Assembly: GCF_013087515.1 (NCBI RefSeq)
Contig: NZ_JABFCN010000048.1
Location: 248,001 to 312,000 of the forward strand
Direction of reading: 5' to 3'
Origin: Rhizobium sophorae
Lineage (GTDB): Bacteria; Pseudomonadota; Alphaproteobacteria; Rhizobiales; Rhizobiaceae
Length of the DNA: 64,000 bases
A model generated the notes under the pieces. It was not told the origin of the DNA, did not search any database, and saw nothing but the letters and a program-made list of their open reading frames with translations. The translations under genes and the position numbers were made by a program. Shown piece after piece: positions 8,676 to 18,200 of the stretch (position 1 is its first letter; the number at the start of each line of letters is the position of its first letter).

Positions 8676-9929
8676 ATGGTGGTTGCGCGAGTATTCGGGA
8701 AATCGTCATCGGAGGCGATCCAGCGCGAAAATGATCGCCTGGCTGCGCTGCAACAGCTCGATCTGCTCGACACGCCGAGAGACGAGGGCTTCGAGCGGAT
8801 CGTACGCCTGATAAAGGAGATCTTTTCCATCGACATCGGCATCGTGTCGCTGATCGATGCGCATCGGCAATGGTACAAGGCTTGCTCCGGCCTTTCAGCC
8901 GACGAGGTGTCGCGCGAAGACACATTCTGCCGCTACGTCATCGACTGTGAAAGGCCTGTTGTCGTGCAGGACGCCACCAAGGACTCGCGGTTTTCACAGC
9001 ATCCTGCGGTGACAGGCGAGGACAGCATTCGTTTTTATGCCGGCGTGCCGTTGACAACAAAGGCCGGACACATGATCGGAACGGTATGCGCGATCGACCG
9101 CAGGCCCAGATCTTTCGGCAACAGAGATCTCGGCATTCTCGAGGAGCTGGCGGGGGCCGCGATGGACCGCATCGAGCTCATGCAGTCGGCCGCCATCGAC
9201 AGCCTGACCGAGGCGATGACGCGGCGTGCCTTCAGGCAGGAGGCCGATCAGCTCATTTCGCTCGCTTTGCGGCACCAGCACGACCTGTCGTGCATCGTTT
9301 TCGATATCGACCGCTTCAAGCAGGTGAACGATACGCACGGGCACGCTGCGGGAGACGAGGTCCTCAAGGCGGTCGCATCGATCTGCAAGACGACCCTTCG
9401 AGCCGGTGATCTGTTTGGCCGGCTTGGCGGCGAGGAATTCGGCGTCATCCTGCCGCATGTCGATCGGGAAGGCGCTGTCGCAGTCGCCGAAAAACTCAGA
9501 GCCGCCATCGCCTCTCAGATCATACGCGGCGATCATGGCGCCCTGACCGTCACAGCCAGCTTCGGAACGTCGGCACTCTCGATCGTCAGTAAGGAGATCG
9601 AGACCCTGCTGGCTCAGGCGGATGCGGCGATGTATCAGGCCAAGCATGGCGGGCGGAATCGTTGCGTGTCGTGGAGTTCCATCCACGCCGATCACGCCAT
9701 TGGGGCTCGACGGCGGGTGCTGAAGGCGGGTTCGATCCTGTTCAACGATCGGCGTTCGACCATCGACTGCACCGTCAAATCCATCGGCTCGGAGAGCGCC
9801 GGCATTTCAGTCTCCAATACATCAGGCATTCCTTCGGAATTCATCCTGGCTATCAAAGGCGAAGGATTCGAAACAAATTGCCGGGTGATCGCGCAAGACC
9901 GCCAGCATCTGGAAGTAGCTTTCAGGTAA
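8676..9929 (+). CDS. GAF-GGDEF diguanylate cyclase with PilZ-like C-terminal region
   Basis: 417 residues. A GAF domain occupies about 20-165 (LDTPRDEGFERIVRL, RFYAGVPL, IGTVCAID). The GGDEF domain spans about 175-335 with the active-site GGEEF at 251-255 and an RAGD inhibitory I-site five residues before it, so it should make c-di-GMP and be product-inhibited. Residues about 345-417 (RRRVLKAGSILFNDRRSTIDCT) look like the rhizobial PilZ layout, but the D/NxSxxG half is degenerate (GSESAG). No membrane segment is seen. A strong AGGAGGA site 7 bases upstream supports the ATG. Confidence 0.88.
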   Translation: MVVARVFGKSSSEAIQRENDRLAALQQLDLLDTPRDEGFERIVRLIKEIFSIDIGIVSLIDAHRQWYKACSGLSADEVSREDTFCRYVIDCERPVVVQDATKDSRFSQHPAVTGEDSIRFYAGVPLTTKAGHMIGTVCAIDRRPRSFGNRDLGILEELAGAAMDRIELMQSAAIDSLTEAMTRRAFRQEADQLISLALRHQHDLSCIVFDIDRFKQVNDTHGHAAGDEVLKAVASICKTTLRAGDLFGRLGGEEFGVILPHVDREGAVAVAEKLRAAIASQIIRGDHGALTVTASFGTSALSIVSKEIETLLAQADAAMYQAKHGGRNRCVSWSSIHADHAIGARRRVLKAGSILFNDRRSTIDCTVKSIGSESAGISVSNTSGIPSEFILAIKGEGFETNCRVIAQDRQHLEVAFR

Positions 9930-9955
9930 TCTGTCGACGGGTCACCGCTCATTAA

Positions 9956-10831
9956 CTACTTCGTCGGCTGCGAATCCGTCATCGTCGCTCCCGGCTGGCT
10001 GCCCGGTGTGGTGGATGCCGTGGCGGTCGATGACGATGGCAGGGTGCTGTCCAGCAGACTTGCCATCTTGTCGTCGCGTATACTCGCGGTTTTTTCGCCC
10101 ATGACGACGCCGACCACGCGGCGGCCATCCTTCAGCGCCGAGGTCACGACATTGTAGCCCGATGCATCGGTGTAGCCTGTCTTGATCCCGTCGACGCCGT
10201 CATAGCGATACATGAGGTTGTTGTGGCCGCGAAGCTTCATGCCGCGGAACTGGAAGCCGCGCATGGAGAAGAGCTTGAACTCCTCGGGAAAGTCCCGCAT
10301 CAGTGAAACGCCGAGTGTCGCCATGTCCCGCGCCGTGGTGACCTGCTCAGGATCGGGAAGGCCCGACGGATTCTTGAAGACCGTATCCTTCATGCCGAGC
10401 TGGTGCGCCTTGTCGGTCATCGCCTTGGCGAAGGCCTGTTCGGTGCCGCCAAGCTGTTCGGCGATTGCCACAGCCGCATCGTTGGCGGAGAGCACGACAA
10501 TCCCTTCGACGGCTTCGCGCAAGGTCACCTTGCGGCCAACGCCGACGGCGAGCTTGAAAGGCTCCTTGCTCTCGGCATTTTCCGACATGGTGAGCTTCTG
10601 GTCCCAGCTGAGGCGTCCGTCATGCAGGGCCTCGAAGGCGAGATAGAGCGTCATCATTTTGGTCAGCGACGCCGGGTAGTTCAGATCGTCCTGGTTGGAA
10701 CCTTCGAGGACCTGGCCGGACTGCACATCCACGACGAAGCTTGCCTGGCCTGCCTGAACCTGAGTGAAAGCGCCCATCAGGAAAAAAGAGGAGAGCGCGT
10801 TGGCAAGGAGCCGGGATGTCGTCTTGGTCAT
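9956..10831 (-). CDS. D-alanyl-D-alanine carboxypeptidase (low-mass penicillin-binding protein)
   Basis: 291 residues from the chosen ATG. A signal peptide (MTKTTSRLLANALSSFFLMG and onward to QVQA) is followed by a peptidase S11 domain with the three penicilloyl-serine transferase motifs: SLTK with Ser55 and Lys58, SAN at 115-117, and KTG at 217-219. It trims the terminal D-Ala from peptidoglycan stem peptides in the periplasm. The frame is open upstream to 10945 with other Met codons, but only the start at 10831 places the signal peptide at the N-terminus. The short Ser/Thr/Pro-rich tail after about 265 lacks the usual amphipathic membrane-anchor helix. Confidence 0.88.
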   Translation of the reverse strand: MTKTTSRLLANALSSFFLMGAFTQVQAGQASFVVDVQSGQVLEGSNQDDLNYPASLTKMMTLYLAFEALHDGRLSWDQKLTMSENAESKEPFKLAVGVGRKVTLREAVEGIVVLSANDAAVAIAEQLGGTEQAFAKAMTDKAHQLGMKDTVFKNPSGLPDPEQVTTARDMATLGVSLMRDFPEEFKLFSMRGFQFRGMKLRGHNNLMYRYDGVDGIKTGYTDASGYNVVTSALKDGRRVVGVVMGEKTASIRDDKMASLLDSTLPSSSTATASTTPGSQPGATMTDSQPTK

Positions 10832-10981
10832 CAATGTTGCTGTCTCTGTCGTTTGGATGGCGGAGTGAGCCGTTCTGTTTGAATATGAGCGGATCATAAA
10901 AGTTTGTGACGGAATGAAGGACGGGGGGCAATAAAAAAGGATCATCCACAGCTGATTCCTTTTGTCTCACCCTCTTCGGTT

Positions 10982-11010
10982 TTGACAATGATGCGTAGGG
11001 CACGTAGAAA
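10982..11010 (+). promoter_or_regulatory. Predicted sigma-70 promoter upstream of the aaRS-like gene
   Basis: A consensus -35 TTGACA (10982-10987) is separated by exactly 17 bases from a -10-like TAGAAA (11005-11010). Transcription would start near 11017, next to an ATG at 11018, leaving a leader of about 185 bases before the aaRS-like start codon. The 371-bp gap between the divergent carboxypeptidase and this gene shows nothing else beyond the leader ORF listed next. Confidence 0.5.
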
Positions 11011-11017
11011 AAGCGCC

Positions 11018-11119
11018 ATGAGCACGAAGCGCGCGCCCTTCTCCCGTCATGACCGCACCTGCCTGCAGGTCGCGATCGTGCGCGCTTTTGGCGGACGAGG
11101 TCTTCGCGTCCTGCTGTGA
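11018..11119 (+). other. Possible 33-codon leader ORF, near-leaderless
   Basis: ATG to TGA, 33 residues beginning MSTKRAPFSRHDRT and containing six arginines. It starts about where transcription from the predicted promoter would begin, so it could be translated as a leaderless message and influence the downstream aaRS-like gene, which starts 84 bases after its stop. I do not recognise the peptide. It could equally be chance. Confidence 0.25.
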
Positions 11120-11202
11120 CGTCAGGGCGCTAGGCGTCCGGCGCGCTGCTGGACGTAAAGCCCCTCACCACGTCAATCAAGGTTGCCAGGGAGACAGGCG
11201 CC

Positions 11203-11952
11203 GTGCTCAATATTTATCATGTCAATTCGCTCGTCCATTGGGAGGAGCGCGAGATCCATCTGCGCGATCATATGATCGGGTTCTTCTCGCAAGAGGTCCG
11301 CAGTTTTCTCAGATCCGTCAATCCGGCCTGGGATGTCAGAAGGGTCGAGGCGCCGGCGCTGATGCCGCGGTCGCTGGTTTCAAGCGCCTATTCGAACGCC
11401 GATATCTGGGTCCAGGAACAGCTTGCCGCCAGCGATGCCGCGCTGGTGCTGAGACCGGAGACCACGCCGTCGACCTACATCTACATGCAGCATATTCTCG
11501 GAAATCACTCGAAGACACGGCTGCCGCTCTGCGTCTGGCAGGCCGGCAGATCCTATCGTCGCGAGCAGGAACAGCCGAGCAAACACATGCGGCTGAAGGA
11601 ATTCTGGCAGCTCGAATTCCAATGCGCCTTCACGGCCGATAGCGGCAACGACTATCATGCCGCCTGCCTCGAGCCGGTCCGCCGGATGATCGCATCGCTG
11701 ATCCATCTGCCGACGCGGATCGTAGCCTCCGACCGGCTGCCGGCCTATTCCGAGGTGACGATGGATATCGAGGTCGACAATGGCGACAAGTGGATGGAGG
11801 TCTGCTCGATCTCGCGACGCACGGATTTTCCGCAGCGCTACCGGTCGCAGCCGAAGAAGGGAGCGGCCGTCGAGCACGATGTTCTCGGGCTTGAGATTGC
11901 CATTGGCCTCGACCGCTGTATCTACAACTGGAACATAGCGGCCGATCGGTAG
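11203..11952 (+). CDS. Stand-alone class II aminoacyl-tRNA synthetase-like catalytic core (GlyRS-like)
   Basis: 249 residues from a GTG start (GGGAGACAG upstream). All class II landmarks can be traced: a GlyRS-like LRPETTPSTYIYM (compare RPETAQG), motif 2 with the Arg-Glu pair in AGRSYRREQEQPSKHMRLKEF, a glycine-pocket-like EVTMDIEVDNGDKWMEVCSI, and motif 3 ending in GLEIAIGLDR. There is no anticodon-binding domain and no room for one. Rhizobia use the two-subunit glyQ/glyS enzyme for translation, so this is probably a paralogue with another role, such as activating an amino acid for a non-tRNA acceptor. It is flanked by a divergent cell-wall gene and a mosaic repeat. Confidence 0.75.
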   Translation: MLNIYHVNSLVHWEEREIHLRDHMIGFFSQEVRSFLRSVNPAWDVRRVEAPALMPRSLVSSAYSNADIWVQEQLAASDAALVLRPETTPSTYIYMQHILGNHSKTRLPLCVWQAGRSYRREQEQPSKHMRLKEFWQLEFQCAFTADSGNDYHAACLEPVRRMIASLIHLPTRIVASDRLPAYSEVTMDIEVDNGDKWMEVCSISRRTDFPQRYRSQPKKGAAVEHDVLGLEIAIGLDRCIYNWNIAADR

Positions 11953-11980
11953 TATACGGGAAGCCGGGGGTCGGCGCGGC

Positions 11981-12155
11981 TTACTCCTTCTTCTCCACAG
12001 TGGGGAGAAGGTGGCCCGAAGGGTCGGATGAGGGAGCCACACGGCACGCCATTCATTGCTCTTCGCTTGCGCTCAGTGCATTCGCGGCTTTGCCGCTCAC
12101 CCCCTCATCGCCTCGCTGTCGCTCCGGCACTTCTCCCCGCTGGGAAGAAGAAGGT
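11981..12155. repeat. RIME-type rhizobial intergenic mosaic element
   Basis: An imperfect inverted repeat with outer arms built on CCTTCTTCT and an inner CTCC(A)CAG(T/C)GGGGAGAAG block, followed inward by GGTCGGATGAGGG on the left and CCCCTCATCG on the right. This is the layout of Rhizobium-specific intergenic mosaic elements. It fills most of the 308-bp gap between the aaRS-like gene and the giant coiled-coil gene; the rest (12156-12260) shows no gene. Confidence 0.7.
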
Positions 12156-12260
12156 ATGCCGCGGCGTCCGTGCTCCCGAGCATGACGAAAGAGGAGTCGG
12201 CCGACTTTGTCAGCTGTCAGGCCGGAGCCGCGTGGCGGCTCCGGTCTTCACACATCAGCC

Positions 12261-15200
12261 TCAGCCGAGCCTGCCTGCGGCATGAGCGAGCATGGTGTAG
12301 ACCTTGCCCGTATCCGAGGTGAGGTAGGACTGCGTCACCGTCCGGTTCGGGTCAGTGCGGGCGACGTCGGCGAGCAGCTTTTCGAAATCACCGATGTAGC
12401 GGTCGACGGCGGTGCGGAATTCCGGTTCGCGGTCGTATTTGCGCTTGATCTCGTCGAAGGTCTGCTGGCCCTTCAGCGTGTAGAGGCGGCGGGTGAAGAC
12501 GTCGCGCTCGCCGCGCTGATAACGGCGCCAGAGATCGACCGAGGCGTCGTGGTCGATGGCGCGGGCGATATCGACCGAGAGCGAGTTCAGCGATTCGACG
12601 ACGTGGCGCGGATTGCGGCTGTCATTGCTGCGCGCGGCCGGTGCGGCAGTCTCCGCCGGGCGGGCCGGAGCGCGGGCAGCCGCCTCGTCGGCAGCCTCCT
12701 CACGCGAGGCGCCGCGCAGGAGATCGCTGATCCAGCCGCCGCTTTCCGGATGGGCCGGCTCTTGGCGACCTGTTTCCTGGCGCCCCGTTTCCTGTCGATT
12801 GGGGGCAGGCTGCGGCGCGGCGCGCTGGGGGGCGGCAGCCGGCGCAGACGGTGCGATCGTTCCGCGCAGACCTGTCGCTTCGATCGGCGGCGGCGCTACC
12901 GGCTGCGGAGGCTGGGCTGCGACCGGCTGGGCGGGGCGGGATGCCGGCTGCACCTGGGCGAGTGTGCGGGCAACGGGCTCGGAGATCTCGAGCTGCTGGC
13001 TGGAGCGGCCGACGAGCTGGGAGATATCCTGCAGCGCCTTGATCTGCTCGGCGACGGCCCGGCGCATGGCCGAGGCGCTTTCCTTGGCTTCCTCGGGAAG
13101 ATCGAAGGCGCCGCGCTTCAGTTCGGCGCGGGTGGCGTCGAGCTCGCTGCGGATGTCGGCGGCGGAGCGGCGGATATCCTCGGTGGCGCCGGAGAAGCGG
13201 CCGACTGCATCATCGATCGCTTCGCGCAGCGCTTCGCGCATGTGCTGGGCGGCACCGTCGGAGGCGCGCCCGGCTTCACCGAGCATGCGCTCGACTTCCG
13301 ACAGCGAAGCGGTGAGACCACCGCGAATGCGATTGGAGAGATCGCCGGAGCGGCGCTCGACATTGGCGAAGGTGCCGTCGATCGTCGTATTGGCCTCGTC
13401 GCCGGCGCGGGTGATCGCCTCGCGCATCGTCTCTGCGGCTTCCTGGGCGCGCTTCTCGGTTTCGGTGAGAATGCGGCCGATATCGGCGAAGGAGGACTGC
13501 ACGCCCTGGCGCAGATTGCCGGTGACTTGGGCTGAACGCTGCTCTGCCCGCTCGAACACGGTTTCGATCATGCCGCCGAGGCCGCGCATGGTCTTTTCGA
13601 TCTCGGCCGAGCGCTGGACGAGGCCGACCGAGAGCGTCTGCAGAGCGCTCTCGCGCTCCTCGAGCGTCGAGGCGAGGTTGGACTGGGCGGCGCCGAGAAG
13701 CTGCGAGGCCTGGGTCAGGACCTTGGAGTGTTCGTCGAAGCGGCCGATGATGCTGCCGACCTGCGACAGCGTCTGGCCCGAAATGTCGGAGAGGCGGTCG
13801 ACCTTGCCTTCGAGAAGCCTGGTCGAGGCCGAGACCATTTCAGCGGCCTTGGTGGCGGAGTCGGCAAAGCGCGTAGTGGTATCGCCGAGACGGCCGTCGA
13901 CGCTGGTCAGTTGCTCGGCGGCGCGGTTCATCATCATCGCCATCGCCGCGCTGCTTTCCGACATGCGCTCGACGAGGCCGTTGACGTTGCCGACCAGGCT
14001 GTTCTCGATGGCGCTGACGGCATTGGCGACATTCTCGGTGCGGGCGGCAACGGCGCTGGCGAGCGCTTCGTTTTCGGCGCGCAGACGGTCGGCGCTGAGG
14101 TTGGCCGCGGCGGTGATCCGGGCGGCGGCCTGCTCGCCGGCATCGGTGTAACGGTCAATGATCGGGCGGGCCGTTTCGTCGAGGATGCGCGTCAATTCGA
14201 CCGAACGGCCAGCGAGCATCGAGTTGAGGTCGCGGGTGCGCTCCTCGAGCGTCGAGCGGATCGAGTTGCCGCGCGCTTCGAGCCCCCGGTCGATCTCGGA
14301 GAACGTCGTATCGATTTCGCGGGCGCGTTCCTCGAGATTGGAGCGGATGACGCTGCTGCGGGCTTCGAGCGCCCGGTCGACATCCGCCATGGTCGCGGAA
14401 ATCTCGCTGCCGGCGCCCGACAGCGTCGAGCGGATGGCACTGCCGCGCGCCTCCAGAGACTGGCCGGCATCCGACAGCACCTTGGAGATGGCATTGACTT
14501 GCGTGCCGACAATGGTCTCAGCCTCGGCGACCTTGTTGACGATGGCGTTGCCGGCTTCCGAGAAGGTTTGGGCGACGGCAGCGGCCTGGCTTGCCAGCCG
14601 GTTCTGAGCTTCGGCGACCCGGGTGACGATCTGCGACGAGCGCTCATCCATGGTGCGGGTAAATTCGTCGCTCTTCGCATTGAGATCCTCGGCGAATTGC
14701 TGGCCGGTCCTGCCAAGCAGTTCGGTGGTTCTCGTCGCTTCGCCTTCCATTCCCTGGGCCGCGTCGGCAACCGCGCTACGCAGCGTCGAGGCTAGACCGG
14801 CGGCCTTGCCTTCGATGGTGCGGTTGACGGCCTCGAGGCCGACGGTCAACGCACGGTCCATGGTGGAGAGGCGTTCCTCGATGCGTTCATTGCCGCGGTC
14901 GAGGGTTTCGCCGAGGCTTGCTGTGCGGCCGTCGATGGCGCCGGTCAGGGTGGTGGCGCGGCTGTCCAGCGTCTCGGCCAGATTGGCGGTGCGGCTGTCG
15001 ATCGCCTGAGTGAGGTTTGCGGCACTGCCTTCGAGTGTCGCAGAGATGCGCTGCGTAGCGTCGTCGCTGAGCGCGCCGAGACGGGCGACGCCGTCGGCAA
15101 GCACGCCGGACAACTGACCGCTGGCCGCTTCGACCCTTTCGGCAACGCCGCCGACGCCGTCGCGGATGCGGGTCTCGATCGCCGCAAGACCGGCTTCGAC

Positions 15201-18200
15201 ACGCGATCCAGTTTCTTCAAAACGGCCCGTCAGGCTTTCGACCGACCGATCGAGATTGGCGGAGAAATTCTGGGTGGAACTCGAAATCGTGTTTGCCGCT
15301 TCCTGAAAGCGGCCGGCGATCTGGCCGGCGCCGGCATGCATGCGATCTTCCAATGTCTGGGCGCCGGCATCGATCGCCTGGCGGATCGCGGCTTCACGGT
15401 GCTCCAGCGACAATTCGAGCATGCCGACGCTCGTCGCCACCGAGGTACCGATGCTGGTCGCCTGTTCGGCCAGCGTATCGCTGATCAGCGCATGGGCCTG
15501 GTTCAGCGATAAGTCGATGGCGTTGGCGCGCTCTTCGAGAGTCGTGCGGATGCGCTCATGGGCAGAGGCGAGCCCACCCTCGATGCGCGCTGCGGCCTCG
15601 TCGGCGAGGCCGCCGAGCCGCGTATGTGCATCGGTCAGACGGCCTTCGATGCGGCCGGTCAAGCCGCCCACGAGATCCTCGAAGCGGTCGCCGCCGGCAT
15701 CGAGAACGCCCGAGAGGGCGGCGCTATGTTCGGAAAGCGCATTTTCGAGCCGCTGCTGATTGTCGGTATAGGCGGTGCGGATCGCATCGGTCTTGTCGGA
15801 GAAGGCGCCGGCCACTCGTGCCTCGGCACCGGAGACGGCCTCCATGATGGCGTTGCTGCGGGCTTCGAGCACACTGTCGAAGCGGCTCTGGTTATCGTCG
15901 AGCGAAATCGCGAGCGCCATTGTCTTTTCGTCGAGCGTATCGGTGAGCCGATCATGGGTTGCCGTTACGGCGCCGATGATCGCGGCGGTGCGGTGGCCCA
16001 AGGCTTCTTCGAGGCGGGCCTGGCCTTCGCTCAGCGAGGCGGCGAGGGCGGCGGCCTTCTGGTCGAGTACACCGTTCAGGCCGTCATGCGTGCCGGAGAC
16101 CGCATTGGTGATCGCATCGGCGCCGCTCGTCAGCGTCTCCTCGAGACGGCTCTGGCTCTCGTTCAGCGAGATAGCAAGCGCCATCGCCCGATCGTCGAGT
16201 GTCTCCGACAGGCGGTCGTGGGTGGCGGAGACCGCATTCAGGAAGGATTCCGAGCGGCTCTCCAGCGTATCCTGCAGGCGGCTCTGACCCTCGTTCAGGG
16301 AGGCGGCGATCGCCGTCGCCTTTTCGTCGAGCGTTTCCGAGAGACGGTCATGCGTGCCGGAGACGGCCTTGAGGAAGGCTTCGGAGCGTGCTTCCAGCGT
16401 GTCTTCGATCCGCGACTGGCTCTCATTGAGCGAGATGGCGAGCGTCATCGCCTTCTCGTCCAGCGTTTCGGACAGACGGTCATGCGTGCCCGAGACGGCA
16501 TTCAGCAGGGCCGCCGAGCGGGTTTCGAGCGTGTCTTCGATCCGCGTCTGGGTTTCGTTGAGCGAAATGGCGAGTGCCATCGCCTTTTCGTCGAGCGTTT
16601 CGGAGAGGCGATCATGGGTGCCGGAGACGGCGTTTAGCAGCGCTGCAGAGCGGGTTTCGAGCGTATTCTCGATACGGGCCTGGCCTTCGCTCAGCGAGGT
16701 GGCAAAAGCTGCCGCCTTGCCGTCCAGAGTCTCCGACAGACGATCATGGGTACCGGAGACGGCGTTCAGCAGGGCGGCGGAACGGGTTTCCAGCGTATCC
16801 TCGATGCGCGCCTGACTCTCATTCAAGGAAATGGCGAGCGCCATCGCCTTCTCGTCGAGCGTCTCGGCAAGACGGTCGCGCGTGCCGGATACAGTGTTCA
16901 GCAGGGCTTCGGCGCGCGTTCCAAGCGCATCCTCGATGCGGGCATGGCGCTCGTCGAGCGAGGTCGTAAGGGCCGCCGCCTTGCTGTCCAGCGTTTCCGA
17001 CAGGCGATCATGCGTGCCGGAGACGGCGTTGAGGAAGGCTTCGGAACGCGTCTCGAGTGTCTCCTCGATGCGGGCCTGGTTTTCGCTGAGCGAAATGGCG
17101 AGCGCCATCGCCTTCTCGTCGAGCGTCTCGGAGAGGCGATCATGGGTGCCGGAGACTGCATTCAACAGAGCTTCGGAGCGGGTCCCGAGCGTGTCCTCGA
17201 TGCGCGCCTGGCTCTCGTTCAGAGAGATGGCGAGGGCCATCGCCTTTTCATCGAGCGTCTCGGCAAGACGGTCATGCGTGCCGGAGACGGCATTGATGAT
17301 GGCGTCGGAGCGGGTCGTCAGCGCTTCCTCGAAGCGGCCGTGATGGGTGGTCAGCGCCTCGACCAATGCGCCGCCGCGCTCTGCCATGACGCTGTCGATA
17401 CGGCCGTGGGCCGAGCCGAGCGCCTCGCTGATTTCGGCCGCACGGGCGTTAAGCACGCCGCGCAGCTCCTCGGCGCGACCGCCGAAGGCAGCGGTCACCT
17501 GCTCGGTGCCAGCGGCAACGGCAGTCGTCAGATCGGTGGTGGTGGTGCGCAACGTGTCGCGGAATTCGGCCGAGCGTGTCTGGAGGTTGTTCTGCAGCTC
17601 GGAGGTGCCGGTCGCAAGCGTCAGCGCGATTTCCGAAGTGGCGCTCTGCAGCGCCGAGGTCAGCTCGCCGGTGCGGCTGGTGAGCGCAGTGGTGATTTCG
17701 TCTGCCCGGTTGCCGAGCGTGCTTTCCAGCACTTCGTGGCCGGTGGCAAGCGCGGTGGCAAGCGCCAGCGACTGGTCTGATATCGACGAACCGAGCCGGT
17801 CGATGCCGGTATTCAGGATGCCGTCGATTGAATCCGAGCCGCCGGTCAGCGTCTCGTTGATACGGGCGAGGCTCTCCATCAGCTTGGTGTCGAGCGAGCC
17901 GGTGCGTTTGTCGAAGGCGCTGGTGAATTCGGCGACGCGTTCGTCGAAGGCGGTCGACAGCTGGGCGACGGTCGTCTGCAGCCGCTCCTCGAAGAAGCCG
18001 GAGCGCACGTCGAGATCCATGACGGCGTCGTCGGCAGTGGTCTGCAGGCTCTGGCGGAAGCTTGCGCCCTTTTCGTCGAGCGCGCTGTTCAGCTTCGACA
18101 GCACGTCGTCGAGCGTGCCGCCGATGGTGCGTTCGCCTGACGTCAGGCTCTCGTTGATCTCGCGGGTGCGGGCGATCAGAATCTCGTTGAGCTGGTGCGT

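Noticed and set aside
11049-11642. 197-codon ORF overlapping the start of the synthetase-like gene in another frame
   Set aside because: The overlapping frame from 11203 carries class II synthetase motifs, whereas this one has none.
12207-14795. Several long plus-strand ORFs opposite the GPR-like gene (for example 12207-13535, 12556-14151 and 13728-14795)
   Set aside because: They are antisense to a long repetitive high-GC gene, consist of low-complexity Ala/Arg/Gly/Ser, have no family motifs and follow from the codon bias of the real gene.
15732-17315. Regular DNA repeats that could suggest a CRISPR array
   Set aside because: Units are 132 bp, contiguous without spacers and in frame with a coding sequence.
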